Shown here one piece after another: positions 1 through 8,543 of a stretch of DNA of 64,000 nucleotides. The stretch's first letter is position 1; each line of letters starts with the position of its first letter. Origin of the DNA: Vicinamibacteria bacterium (GTDB taxonomy: Bacteria > Acidobacteriota > Vicinamibacteria > Fen-336); assembly GCA_025994075.1 (NCBI GenBank), contig JAMQGV010000024.1, positions 186,001 to 250,000 of the forward strand, in the 5' to 3' direction. The notes under the pieces are model-generated. The model made no database searches and was not told the origin of the DNA. It worked only from the letters and a program-made list of their open reading frames with translations. Made by a program: the position numbers and the translations under genes.

Positions 1-1
1 C

Positions 2-151
2 GGCGTCGCGATGATCGGCTGGAGCGCGTGGCAACTGCTCGGCAAGGTGCCGAGCGCCCTGCAGGTGAAGAACGCTCGCGCGGCCGCGACGTTCAACATC
101 GGCGGCCCGATCTGCGCCTCGGTCTGCACGGTGCTGGCGCCGGCGTCGTAG
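2..151 (+). CDS. Thiolase-family acetyl-CoA acetyltransferase, C-terminal fragment
   Basis: Only the last 49 codons are in the window; the gene begins upstream. The frame opens at base 2 and ends with TAG at 149-151. The peptide contains MIGWSAWQLLGKVP and later FNIGGPICASVC, which resembles the C-terminal active-site region of thiolase-like acetyl-CoA acetyltransferases. Such enzymes condense or cleave acyl-CoA. The next gene starts nine bases downstream on the same strand, so the thiolase is probably co-transcribed with the hydrolases and TetR regulator. The family call rests on a short tail and is moderate. Confidence 0.5.
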   Translation, partial: GVAMIGWSAWQLLGKVPSALQVKNARAAATFNIGGPICASVCTVLAPAS

Positions 152-160
152 GCCGCTGCC

Positions 161-1039
161 ATGGCCGCCGACGCGCCCGTCCCCGACACCCAGGGCTCCG
201 TCTCCATGCACGGCCACGACGTGCACTGGGAACGCTTCGGCCGCGGGGAGCGCGAGACCTTCGTCCTCTGCAACGGCGTCGGCATGCACACCGGGGCGTG
301 GGCCGGTTTCCTGCCGCGCCTGCTGCCGGAGTACGACGTGCTGCTGTGGGACTACCCGGGTCAGGGCCAGTCGAGCAAAGCCGACGTGCCGTACCTCATC
401 CCGCACTTCTGCGACGCGCTGGCGGCGATCCTCGACGCGAACCGCATCGAACGCGTGCACCTGATGGGCATCTCGTACGGCGGCTTCGTCGCCCTCGACT
501 TCGCCCGCCTGTATCACCCGCGGCTGCACACGCTGACCGTTTCCGGCATCCTGCTCAGCCACGAGGAGCTGTTCGCGATGTACCAGGAGGTCTCGCTGCT
601 GTTCTACCGCGGCGGGCCGCAGGCGTTCGAGATCTACAGCTACTACCTGTACGAGAAGATCTTCGGCGAGAGCTTCGTGCGGACCGTCAAGGACAAGCTG
701 CCACGGATGCGGGAGAGCTTCTTCGATCGCTGGAAGGACAAGGTCCACGCGCTCGTGCGACTGACCCTCGCCCAGGACCCGTTCTTCGCGGAGCTCGACG
801 CGAACCAGCCTGGCTACCGCGCGATCCCGACCCCGACCCTCTTGCTCGCGGGCGCCGAAGACCGCACGATTCCGCCTTCCGTGCAGCGAAAGATCGCGGC
901 GATCCTGCCGAACAACCGCTTCCACGTCGTGCCCGACTGCGGCCACGTGGTCTACATCGAGAAGCCCGACGTGTTCTTCGGCGCCATGCTGCGGCTGGCC
1001 CGCGCGAAGTCGCTCCTGGGCTGGGAGGTCCCGGCGTGA
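161..1039 (+). CDS. Alpha/beta-fold hydrolase
   Basis: A 292-residue cytoplasmic hydrolase with no signal peptide. The nucleophile elbow is G-I-S-Y-G with Ser105, preceded by the WDYPGQGQS loop typical of the fold. The acid is probably Asp234 (GAEDRTIP) and the base His262 (CGHVVYIEKP), giving a complete Ser-Asp-His triad. The substrate cannot be read from the sequence; esters or acyl-CoA thioesters are possible given the thiolase upstream. The stop overlaps the GTG start of the next hydrolase by four bases, implying translational coupling. Confidence 0.88.
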   Translation: MAADAPVPDTQGSVSMHGHDVHWERFGRGERETFVLCNGVGMHTGAWAGFLPRLLPEYDVLLWDYPGQGQSSKADVPYLIPHFCDALAAILDANRIERVHLMGISYGGFVALDFARLYHPRLHTLTVSGILLSHEELFAMYQEVSLLFYRGGPQAFEIYSYYLYEKIFGESFVRTVKDKLPRMRESFFDRWKDKVHALVRLTLAQDPFFAELDANQPGYRAIPTPTLLLAGAEDRTIPPSVQRKIAAILPNNRFHVVPDCGHVVYIEKPDVFFGAMLRLARAKSLLGWEVPA

Positions 1040-1959
1040 AGCGCCTGCTGCTGGCCGCCGTGGCGATCGTCGTGCTGGCCGCCCTCGCGGTCGGCGTCTC
1101 CTTCTGGCGCGCGCCGTTCTGGTGGTTCGAGAAGCTCGGCAAGGCCGGCCTCCAGGGCGCGGGCCTGACCCGCGCCGTCGCCACGGGCCCGCGCGGCCCG
1201 CTCGTCTACTGGCACGGCGGCTCGGGGGCCACGCTGGTCCTGCTGCACGGCGCCAACGACCAGGCCGGCGCCTGGGGCCGGGTCGCGCAGCCGCTCGCCG
1301 CGGGCCGGCGGCTGGTCGTGCCCGACCTCGCGGGTCACGGCGAGAGCGGGCCGGCCGACGGGCGGCTGGCGGTGGGCGACCTGCTCCAGGGGGTGGAGGC
1401 CGTGATCGACGCCGCGGCGCCCGGCGAACGCGTCGCGATCCTCGGCAACTCGCTCGGCGGCTTTCTCGCGATGCTCTACGCGGCGCGCCACCCGCAGCGC
1501 GTGGACCACGTGATCCTGCTCAACGGCGCGGCTGTGCGCGCCGCACCCGGTGCGCAGGTCTCGCTGCTGCCGCAGACCCGCGAGCAGGCGCGGGCGGCGA
1601 TGGACGCGCTGACCGCCCCACAGTCGCCGCGGGTGCCCGACTACGTGCTCGACGCGCTGGTCCGGATGGCGCCCGGCAGCCCGCTGGCGCGACTGCTCGA
1701 GTGGCCGCTCGACGAGTCGCTGGTGCTCGACGGCAAGCTCGCTTCTTTCGTCACGCCGGTCACCCTCGTGTGGGGCGAAGCCGACCGCTACATGACCGTC
1801 GATTACGCGCGCGAGGTGGCTTCGCACCTGCCGGCAGCGCGCCTCGTCACGCTTCCCGCCTGTGGCCACGTGCCGCAGCGGGAGTGCCCGGAGCCGGTGG
1901 TTGCGGCGGTGCAGCGTGCCCTGGCCGAACCCCCGCGCGCCGCGGGCACCGCGCCGTGA
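1036..1959 (+). CDS. Membrane-anchored alpha/beta-fold hydrolase
   Basis: A 307-residue protein from GTG 1036, which overlaps the preceding TGA as GTGA. A much longer open frame extends upstream, but it is antiparallel in composition to the first hydrolase and should be ignored. Residues 3-24 form a hydrophobic anchor or uncleaved signal (LLLAAVAIVVLAALAVGV), so the catalytic domain is probably periplasmic. The nucleophile elbow is GNSLG with Ser139; Asp250 (WGEADRY) and His278 (CGHVPQ) complete the triad. It is a diverged paralogue or functional partner of the first hydrolase. The substrate is unknown. Confidence 0.85.
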   Translation: MKRLLLAAVAIVVLAALAVGVSFWRAPFWWFEKLGKAGLQGAGLTRAVATGPRGPLVYWHGGSGATLVLLHGANDQAGAWGRVAQPLAAGRRLVVPDLAGHGESGPADGRLAVGDLLQGVEAVIDAAAPGERVAILGNSLGGFLAMLYAARHPQRVDHVILLNGAAVRAAPGAQVSLLPQTREQARAAMDALTAPQSPRVPDYVLDALVRMAPGSPLARLLEWPLDESLVLDGKLASFVTPVTLVWGEADRYMTVDYAREVASHLPAARLVTLPACGHVPQRECPEPVVAAVQRALAEPPRAAGTAP

Positions 1960-2654
1960 CCGCGAGGAAGAAGGCCGCGCCGCGCGTCGACCGCCGCCGC
2001 GCGCCGGCGCAGCGGGTGCGGCGCCAGCAGCAGCGCTCGGAGCAGAGCCGGGCGGTGATCCTGGAGGCGGCGCTCGACCTGTTCTCCCACCAGGGCTTCC
2101 ACGGCACCAACATCCGCGACATCGCGCACAAGGCGCGGGTTTCGACCGGCGCCCTCTACTACCAGTTCCCCGACAAGGAGACGCTGTTCCGCGCGCTGCT
2201 CGACGAGTACTGGGCGGCGCTGGCGCGGCCCGACCATCCGCTCAACCGCGCGCTGGCCGAAGGCGCCTTCCCCGACAACCTCGACGCGCTGGGCCGTGCC
2301 GCGCGCGAGAGCGTCAAGGGCTACGAGCGCTACATCGCCCTCATCTACGTCGACGTCGTCGAGTTCGACGGTGTCCACATCCAGCGCTTCTACGCCGACA
2401 TGGCCAGCCGCTTCGAGGCGTTTCTGGCCGCCCACCCGGGGCGCGAGCGGATCGAGCGTCGGCTGCGGCCCGGCGTCTCGCCGGTGGCGGCGATCATGCT
2501 CGCCACCCGCTTCCTGCTCCACTACTTCGCGGTCGAGATCGTGTTCCGGGTGCCGAACCACTTCGGCAAGGACTCGGACGCGGTGCTCGGCGAGATCGCC
2601 GACATCCTCCGCCACGGCATGCTCCGGCAGGAGCGGGCGCTCCTGCCGGAGTAG
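1956..2654 (+). CDS. TetR/AcrR-family transcriptional regulator
   Basis: A 232-residue regulator from GTG 1956, overlapping the hydrolase stop by four bases. An Arg/Lys-rich N-terminus of about 30 residues precedes a canonical TetR helix-turn-helix: ILEAALDLFSHQGF, then NIRDIAHKARVSTGALYYQFPDKETLF (about residues 37-78, shown in pieces of the family pattern). The C-terminal ligand domain is unassigned. Its place at the end of the thiolase-hydrolase-hydrolase operon suggests that it represses these genes in response to a fatty-acyl or xenobiotic ligand; that role is inference. Confidence 0.9.
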   Translation: MTARKKAAPRVDRRRAPAQRVRRQQQRSEQSRAVILEAALDLFSHQGFHGTNIRDIAHKARVSTGALYYQFPDKETLFRALLDEYWAALARPDHPLNRALAEGAFPDNLDALGRAARESVKGYERYIALIYVDVVEFDGVHIQRFYADMASRFEAFLAAHPGRERIERRLRPGVSPVAAIMLATRFLLHYFAVEIVFRVPNHFGKDSDAVLGEIADILRHGMLRQERALLPE

Positions 2655-2659
2655 AGCGC

Positions 2660-3562
2660 CTACTTTCCGTCCTTCAGCGAATCGTAGGCGATGCCGAGGA
2701 AGATCTCGGGCTTCATGAAGCCCTTGCCCCACGCCTCGTCGTGGGCGGCGAGCGGCTTCGCGGCCAGCACCGCCTCGCGGCTGTCGCCGCGCTGCACCAG
2801 CGGCAGCACCTTCGCCTTCACGTCCTTCAGCATCGCCACGTAGCGTTCGAGGTCGGCCTTCTTCGCGAGCGGGCCGTGTCCCGCGACGATCCGCGTCTGC
2901 TCGCCGGCCATCGAGAGCGCCTTCTCCCCGGCCGCGATCACGCCCGACAGCGAGCCGCCCGAGGAGAGGTCGATGAACGGGTAGAAGCCGTTGAAGAACA
3001 GGTCGCCCATGTGGATCACGTCCGCGTTGCGGAAGTGCACGATCGAGTCGCCGTCGGTGTGGGCGGGGTCGACGTGGAAGGCGTGGATCGTCTCGCCGTT
3101 CAGGTGGAAGGTGACGCTCGCGTCGAAGGTGACGACCGGCAGCGCCCCGGCCGGCGACGGCGGGGTCGCGCGGTTCCACAGCTTGTTGAACTGCTCGACG
3201 CTCATCCGCTGCCGCACGTTGTCGTGGGCCACGATCAGCGTGCCCGCCTTGCCCAGGTTCTCGTTGCCGCCCGTGTGGTCGCCGTGCCAGTGGGTGTTGA
3301 GCACGAAGCGGATCTTCTGATCCGGGGCGACCGCGGCGACCGCGGCGACGATCTTCTCGGTCAGCGGCGCGTACTGGTCGTCGACCAGGAAGGCGCCGTC
3401 AGGGCCGGAGCTGACCACCAGGTTGCCGCCGGCGCCCTCGATCATGTGGAGCCCGGGGGCGAGCGGCGTCGTCTTCATCTCCACCTTCGACCAGTCGGTC
3501 TGGGCGAAGGCGGCGGGGGCGGCGAGGGCCGCGACGAGCGCGGCCGTGCGGGCGAGAAGCAT
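2660..3562 (-). CDS. Secreted metallo-beta-lactamase-fold hydrolase
   Basis: A 300-residue exported protein. ATG at 3562 is chosen because it follows a good GGAGG ribosome site and begins an obvious signal peptide (MLLARTAALVAALAAPAAFA, cleavage near residue 20); the open frame runs 23 codons further upstream without such support. The zinc-binding HxHxDH motif is HWHGDH at residues 91-96, with later His and Asp ligands in AHTDGD and near GHGPL. Family members hydrolyse lactams, lactones, thioesters or phosphoesters, so the substrate is open. It is convergent with the TetR gene, six bases away. Confidence 0.88.
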   Translation of the reverse strand: MLLARTAALVAALAAPAAFAQTDWSKVEMKTTPLAPGLHMIEGAGGNLVVSSGPDGAFLVDDQYAPLTEKIVAAVAAVAPDQKIRFVLNTHWHGDHTGGNENLGKAGTLIVAHDNVRQRMSVEQFNKLWNRATPPSPAGALPVVTFDASVTFHLNGETIHAFHVDPAHTDGDSIVHFRNADVIHMGDLFFNGFYPFIDLSSGGSLSGVIAAGEKALSMAGEQTRIVAGHGPLAKKADLERYVAMLKDVKAKVLPLVQRGDSREAVLAAKPLAAHDEAWGKGFMKPEIFLGIAYDSLKDGK

Positions 3563-3638
3563 CGGACCTCCGTTTCGAAAGACGTGCAGACTACACCGGC
3601 GTCCAGCGCCGTGGACCCCGGGAAACTGCAAAGAAACG

Positions 3639-6600
3639 TCAGTCGCCCTTGAGCGACGGGATCAGCGGTAGCCGGCGCACGTAGCGCAGGGCCGCCCGCG
3701 ACGAGGCGAAGCCGCACAGCGCGACCGCCGCGAGCAGGGCGGCGAGGCTCGCCCACGGGAAGCGGGCCGCGCGCAGCACCGCCTCGGGGGCGACCGCCAG
3801 CAGCGCAGACAGGGTGCCGGCGGCAAGCCCCCACAGCAGCACGCGGCGGTTCTCGGCGAGCACCACGGCGTCGAGGTCCGCGGGCGCGTAGCCCGCGGCG
3901 CGCAGCAGCGCCAGCTCGCGCCGCCGCTCGATCACGTTGCGCACGAGCACGCTGCCGAGGCCGAGCGTGCCGAGCAGCAGGCCCAGCGCGCCCAGCGCCT
4001 GGAACACGGCGAGGTAGGTGTTCTCGACGCGCTGGAACGCCGCCAGGCGCTCGTGCACTGGCGTCGCGTCGAGGCCGACTCCGGCGAGCCGCTGCTCGAG
4101 CGCCTGCAGCGCCGCGTCCTCGCGGCCCGGGGGCGTCTCCGCGAGCAGCACGCGATAACCGTCGACCTCGGGGAACAGCCGCTGGAAGTGGCGCTCCGCG
4201 ATCAGCAGCTCGCCCTGGAACAGGCTCTTGCGCAGGCTCGCCACCAGCCGCAGCCGCACGGGCGAAGCACCCTCGCGCGGCAGCTCGACCACGTCGCCGA
4301 GTGCCTTGTGCAGCGAGTACTGGATCGTGTTGGCGTCGCCGATCGCCGGGATCGCGCCGTCCGCGACCTCGGCCTCGAGGAGTCGCCACGGGTTCGCGCG
4401 CTCCTCGGGCGTGGCGGCGAGCGAGGCCGCGAAATCGAAGCGCGCTTCGGCGGCGAAGCCGGGCGCCGGCGCCAGCACCCGCGGCCGGGTCGGGCGATAG
4501 AGGTTGAGGCAGGAGGCGTCGTCGCCGGGCAGCAGGCGGAAGCGGGCCAGCGACACGCCTTCGAGCTCGGGCACGTCGAGCCCCAGCTCCGCGCGGCCTT
4601 CGGCCGTCGACGGGTCCCACGCCAGCGGCCGCACGGCCTCCGCGATCAACTGGTAGCCGCCGCCGCCCGAGCGCCGCTCGCGCGAGGCCTCGGGCTCGTG
4701 GCGGAACGCGCCGAGCGCCACCAGCACGAACGAGGCGAACGCGATCAGCGCGGCGGCCAGCACGCTGCGCCCGGGCACCAGCGCGGCGGCCCGGCGGCCC
4801 AGGGCGCCGGGCGAGTCGACCGCCCCCGCGTGCGCGAGCAGGCGGCGGCGGAACTCGGCGAGCGCAGCGCCGAGCGCCAGGCCGCCGGCGCCGAAGAAAC
4901 CGGCCACGGCCGGCACGACGCGGAGGGCGGCGAGTGCCGTGAGCAGCAGCGCCAGCGCGGCGAGGCCGTTGCGCCACTGTGCCGCGCGGCGCGCCGCGGC
5001 CGCTCGCGCCACGGGGGCCGGCAACGCGCCCAGCAGCAGCCCGCGCACCGGTGCCCGGGCCAGGTCGCGCAGCGCGAGGAAGACCGCGAAGAGCGAGGCA
5101 CCGAAACCGGCCAGGGCCGCGCCGAAGAGCTCGGCTGCGGGGACCGAGAGCGCGAGGTCGCGGGTGCCGACCGCGCCGATCCACCACGTGCCGAGCCCGT
5201 GCAGCAGCACCCGCGCCCAGGCCACGGCCAGCGCCGCGCCGAGCAGGGCGCCCACCGCGGCGACCGCCGCGGCTTCGGCCACGAACGCGCGGCGCACGCC
5301 GGCACTCGTGAAGCCGACCGCGCGCAGCAGCCCGGCTTCGCTCAGCCGCTGCTCGACGCCGAGGCGGAAGAACAGGCCGGCCAGCAGCAGCGCGGCCAGC
5401 ACGACGAAGAACGAGAAGTAGCCGAAGTACTCGCCGAAGTCGGTCGTGCCGGCCGCCGCCCGCAGCGCCTCGGCGCGCGCGGCGCGCAGCTCGAGCCCGT
5501 GATGCGCCGGGGGCAGCCGCGCGAGCAGCTCGCGCTCCAGCGCCTCGCGCGGCGGAGCCTCGCCCACCGCGGCGGCGCTGAAGCGGATCGACGTCAGCCG
5601 CCCCAGCCGGTGGCCGAACAGCGCCTGCGCGGTGGCGAGGTCGAGGTACGCCTTCGGCGTCGCGCGGTGCTCGTCCCAGTACGCCTCGTCCTGCGGGCGG
5701 ATCGCGCCGAGGTCGAGCGGGAACGGCGGGTCCCAGTCGGAGAGGTGGGCCGCGCCGCTGATGCCGGGGTACTCGGGGGCCAGGTCGCGGCGTGCGTGGA
5801 GGCCGGCGATCGGGACGACGCCCGCGAGCCGGAAGCTCGCACGCTCCGTCTCGATGCGCCCCTCTTCCCGCCACAGGAAGTACTCGACCTCGACCGCGTC
5901 GCCTGGCTTCGCGTCCAGCTCGCGCGCCGCCCAGTCGTTGACGAGCAGCGGCGGCGGCTCGCCCGCGGCGGGTGCGGGCAGCGCAGGGTCGGGTGCCACG
6001 GCGGCGATCAGCGAGTACGGCACGCTGCGCCCGCCGATCCGGATGTGGTTGGCGAGGTAGGTCAGCACCTCCTCGGCGCGGGCGCCCGTGGCGCGGCCCG
6101 CCTCGCGGGCCGCGGCGGCGACGGGGTCGGAGACGAAGCCGCCCGCGTTCTCGAGCGACAGCGAGCCGTCGTCCGCGCTCCGCAGCCGCAGGCCGAGGTC
6201 CTCGAGCCGCGTCGCGGCGGCGAGCGCCGCGTTCCCGTCCCAGTCCTCAGGAGCGGCCAGCAGCGCGGCGTTGGCCTGTTCGCGCCGGTCGAGGCCGCGC
6301 TGGACGAGGGCCAGCGGCGCGAACAGCACCAGCGCGTCCTGCTGGCTCGGCCGCAGCGCGAACGCGCCCAGCTCCGCGCTCTCCAGCACGCGGGCGACGT
6401 TCACCCGCAGCGCGGGGCCGAGCGCCTCCTTGCGGCCGAACAGGGAAGCCTGGGAGACATCGGCCGCCGCGGGCAGTCGCGCCAGCACCGTGTCGCCGAC
6501 CGCGGCGCCCAGCTCGCGCGCCAGCGCCGCGCTGATCCACGCCTCGCGCGCGGCCGGCCCGCCCTCGCGACCCTGCAGCTTCCAGAAGCGCTCGTCGACG

Positions 6601-6914
6601 CCGAACACCTGGACGCGTCCCGCGCGCCGCCCGGATCCCTCCTGGACGACCGCCGCCTCGAGCGCGATGGCCGGCGCGGCCGCGCGCGCCCCGCGCAGCT
6701 CTGCGGCGAGCGCCTCGCGGAAGAAGCGGGGCGACTGCACGACGTGGGTCACCTCGCCGAGCGAGAGCAGCGCGCGCTCGCGCAGGCTGTCGCGCACCGA
6801 AGCACCGAGCAGGCGGGCGCCGCCGAGCGCCGCCACCGCGACGGCCACGCCGAGCACCGCCGCGAGGTGCGCGCGCGCGTGGAAGCGCAGGCTGGCGCCT
6901 GTGAGGAAACTCAC
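3639..6914 (-). CDS. FtsX-like ABC transporter permease, two-module
   Basis: A 1091-residue inner-membrane protein from GTG 6914. An N-terminal membrane helix (LAAVLGVAVAVAALGGARLLG) is followed by a large periplasmic region and a first FtsX/MacB-type bundle around residues 485-610 (FFVVLAALLLAGLFF). A second periplasmic domain follows, then a last FtsX module with the conserved ERRRELALLRAAGY motif near residue 975. This double layout matches permeases of lipoprotein-release or macrolide-type exporters that work with a LolD-like ATPase. Such an ATPase lies at 7872-8543 on the same strand, separated only by an opposite-strand gene, and is the likely partner. Confidence 0.88.
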   Translation of the reverse strand: MSFLTGASLRFHARAHLAAVLGVAVAVAALGGARLLGASVRDSLRERALLSLGEVTHVVQSPRFFREALAAELRGARAAAPAIALEAAVVQEGSGRRAGRVQVFGVDERFWKLQGREGGPAAREAWISAALARELGAAVGDTVLARLPAAADVSQASLFGRKEALGPALRVNVARVLESAELGAFALRPSQQDALVLFAPLALVQRGLDRREQANAALLAAPEDWDGNAALAAATRLEDLGLRLRSADDGSLSLENAGGFVSDPVAAAAREAGRATGARAEEVLTYLANHIRIGGRSVPYSLIAAVAPDPALPAPAAGEPPPLLVNDWAARELDAKPGDAVEVEYFLWREEGRIETERASFRLAGVVPIAGLHARRDLAPEYPGISGAAHLSDWDPPFPLDLGAIRPQDEAYWDEHRATPKAYLDLATAQALFGHRLGRLTSIRFSAAAVGEAPPREALERELLARLPPAHHGLELRAARAEALRAAAGTTDFGEYFGYFSFFVVLAALLLAGLFFRLGVEQRLSEAGLLRAVGFTSAGVRRAFVAEAAAVAAVGALLGAALAVAWARVLLHGLGTWWIGAVGTRDLALSVPAAELFGAALAGFGASLFAVFLALRDLARAPVRGLLLGALPAPVARAAAARRAAQWRNGLAALALLLTALAALRVVPAVAGFFGAGGLALGAALAEFRRRLLAHAGAVDSPGALGRRAAALVPGRSVLAAALIAFASFVLVALGAFRHEPEASRERRSGGGGYQLIAEAVRPLAWDPSTAEGRAELGLDVPELEGVSLARFRLLPGDDASCLNLYRPTRPRVLAPAPGFAAEARFDFAASLAATPEERANPWRLLEAEVADGAIPAIGDANTIQYSLHKALGDVVELPREGASPVRLRLVASLRKSLFQGELLIAERHFQRLFPEVDGYRVLLAETPPGREDAALQALEQRLAGVGLDATPVHERLAAFQRVENTYLAVFQALGALGLLLGTLGLGSVLVRNVIERRRELALLRAAGYAPADLDAVVLAENRRVLLWGLAAGTLSALLAVAPEAVLRAARFPWASLAALLAAVALCGFASSRAALRYVRRLPLIPSLKGD

Positions 6915-6924
6915 GCCGCGCCGC

Positions 6925-6953
6925 TTGACCCGCCCGGGAGCGGGGCGTAGCCT
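6925..6953 (+). promoter_or_regulatory. Predicted sigma-70-type promoter of the cyclic-nucleotide-binding gene
   Basis: A -35 element TTGACC (6925-6930) and a -10 element TAGCCT (6948-6953) are separated by exactly 17 bases. Transcription would start near 6960, leaving a leader of under ten bases before the ATG at 6968. The site lies in the 53-bp divergent gap with the FtsX permease gene. Support is from consensus matching only. Confidence 0.5.
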
Positions 6954-6967
6954 GCCAATTCCGAACC

Positions 6968-7885
6968 ATGAGCGACATTCAGGATCTGATCACGCGCCGG
7001 CAGTACCCGAAGGCGCTCGAGGTCATCAAGGCCGAACTCGCCCGGCGACCCAAGGACCAGCGGCTGCGCCTGCAGCACGCCGACGTGCTGATCGCGGCCA
7101 ATCGCGGCAGGGAGGCCGTGCCCGTCCTGCTCGGCCTCGCCGACGAGCACGCGAGCGACGGCTTCACCGCCAAGGCGATCGCGATCCTGAAGCGGATCGA
7201 CAAGATCGAGCCCGGCCGCCGCGACGTCGAGGAGCGGATGTCGCACCTCGTCCAGCAGAAGGTGGCCGCGGCGCCCAGCGCGCCAGCGCGCCCCTCCGGC
7301 CTGCCGGAGTTCGGCTTCGAGGAGATCGACTCGTCGGCTCCCGAGCTCGACCTGGGCATGGGTGGTGGCGGTGGCTTCGACGTGCCCGCGCCGATGCCCG
7401 AGCCCACCGTCGACGAGGGCCTCGAGTTCGTGAACCCCGAGCTGGACGAGGAGGAGCCGCGGCCGCAGGCCGTCACCTCGCCGCTGTTCGAGAGCCTGTC
7501 GCCGTCCGAGATGGAAGCGGTCGTGCGCGGCCTCGAGCTGCTCGAGTTCCAGCCGGGCGACATTCTGGTCGCCGAAGGCGCTCCCGGCACCAGCATGTTC
7601 ATCCTGAGCACCGGAATGCTCAAGGTCTACGTCCGCGACATGAAGGGGAACTACCTCAAGGTCAAGGAGTTCTCCGAGGGCGAGTTCTTCGGCGAGATCT
7701 CGGTGCTGACCGGCAAGCCGCGCACGGCCACGATCGTCGCGGCGACGCCCGTCGAGGTGCTCGAGCTCGACAAGAAGACCCTCGACGCGATCACCCAGCA
7801 GCACCCGCGGGTGCGCGAGATCCTCGAGGAGTTCCAGAAGAAGCGCGCTCAGGACACGGTCCAGCAGATCATCAAGAACCGCTGA
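6968..7885 (+). CDS. TPR plus cyclic-nucleotide-binding (Crp-type) domain protein
   Basis: A 305-residue soluble protein. Residues 1-95 form TPR-like helical repeats (LEVIKAELARRPKDQRLRLQ). A Gly/Pro-rich linker with GMGGGGGF follows at about 130-145. The cNMP-binding beta-roll spans about 173-290 and carries the phosphate-binding-cassette pattern EGEFFGEISVLTGKPRTATI. There is no helix-turn-helix at the C-terminus, so it is probably a sensor or adaptor rather than a Crp-type regulator. The last 14 bases overlap the convergent ATPase gene. A strong promoter match lies just upstream. Partners are unknown. Confidence 0.85.
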   Translation: MSDIQDLITRRQYPKALEVIKAELARRPKDQRLRLQHADVLIAANRGREAVPVLLGLADEHASDGFTAKAIAILKRIDKIEPGRRDVEERMSHLVQQKVAAAPSAPARPSGLPEFGFEEIDSSAPELDLGMGGGGGFDVPAPMPEPTVDEGLEFVNPELDEEEPRPQAVTSPLFESLSPSEMEAVVRGLELLEFQPGDILVAEGAPGTSMFILSTGMLKVYVRDMKGNYLKVKEFSEGEFFGEISVLTGKPRTATIVAATPVEVLELDKKTLDAITQQHPRVREILEEFQKKRAQDTVQQIIKNR

Positions 7886-8543
7886 CCAGGCGGCCCTGTT
7901 CCAGTCGCGCCCGCCGCGGCAGGCGCGCGGCCAGCGCGGGCGAGTGGGTCACCACCACCAGGATCGTGTTCTCCCGCGCGTGCAGCGTGAGCAGCAGGTC
8001 GGCCACGGCGCCCGCCGTCTCCGGGTCGAGGTTGCCGGTCGGCTCGTCGGCCAGCAGCAGCGTCGGTTTCAGGACCAGGGCCCGCGCGATCGCCACCCGT
8101 TGCTTCTCGCCGCCCGACAGCTCGGCGGGGCGGTGATCGAGGCGGTGGCCGAGCCCGACCGCCGCCAGCAGCTCCCGCGCCCGCGCCTCGTGGGCCGCCG
8201 GTCCGCCCGGCGCCACCAGCGCCGGCACCAGCGCGTTCTCGAGCACCGTGCACTGCGGCAGCAGGCAGTGGTCCTGGAACACGAAGCCGACATGGCGGTT
8301 GCGGAAAGCCGACAGCGCACGCTCGTCGAGCGCGAAAGGATCGGCGCCGTCGAGGCTGACGCGCCCGGACGTGGGCGGCTCCAGGGTGCCGGCGACGTAG
8401 AGCAGCGTGCTCTTGCCGACCCCGGAAGGGCCGACGATCGACAGCGCCTCGCCGCGGGCGAGCTCCAGGTCGGCCTCGCGCAGCACGTGCAGGTCGCCGG
8501 CCGGCGTCGGGTACGCCTTGGAGACCTGCTCGAGGCGCAGCAT
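7872..8543 (-). CDS. LolD/MacB-type ABC transporter ATP-binding protein
   Basis: A 223-residue ATPase. Walker A is GPSGVGKS (residues 38-45), the Q-loop FVFQD is at 87-91, the signature LSGGE is at 142-146, and Walker B LLLADEP is at 162-168, followed by the NLDP D-loop and VVTHSP switch histidine. Sequence style and length match ATPases that energise FtsX-like permeases. It starts with ATGA overlapping the glycosyltransferase stop, so it ends the leftward run beginning at the TonB receptor. The likely permease is the 1091-residue protein at 3639-6914. Confidence 0.92.
   Translation of the reverse strand: MLRLEQVSKAYPTPAGDLHVLREADLELARGEALSIVGPSGVGKSTLLYVAGTLEPPTSGRVSLDGADPFALDERALSAFRNRHVGFVFQDHCLLPQCTVLENALVPALVAPGGPAAHEARARELLAAVGLGHRLDHRPAELSGGEKQRVAIARALVLKPTLLLADEPTGNLDPETAGAVADLLLTLHARENTILVVVTHSPALAARLPRRARLEQGRLVSGS

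Noticed and set aside
28..1035. A long frame that fuses upstream sequence to the second hydrolase
   Set aside because: The part before 1036 is an out-of-frame shadow of the first hydrolase, and GTG 1036 gives the usual four-base overlap and a signal anchor.
4053..6950. A 965-codon plus-strand frame opposite the FtsX permease
   Set aside because: Composition is Arg/Gln/Glu-rich low complexity without motifs, while the minus strand encodes a clear FtsX permease.
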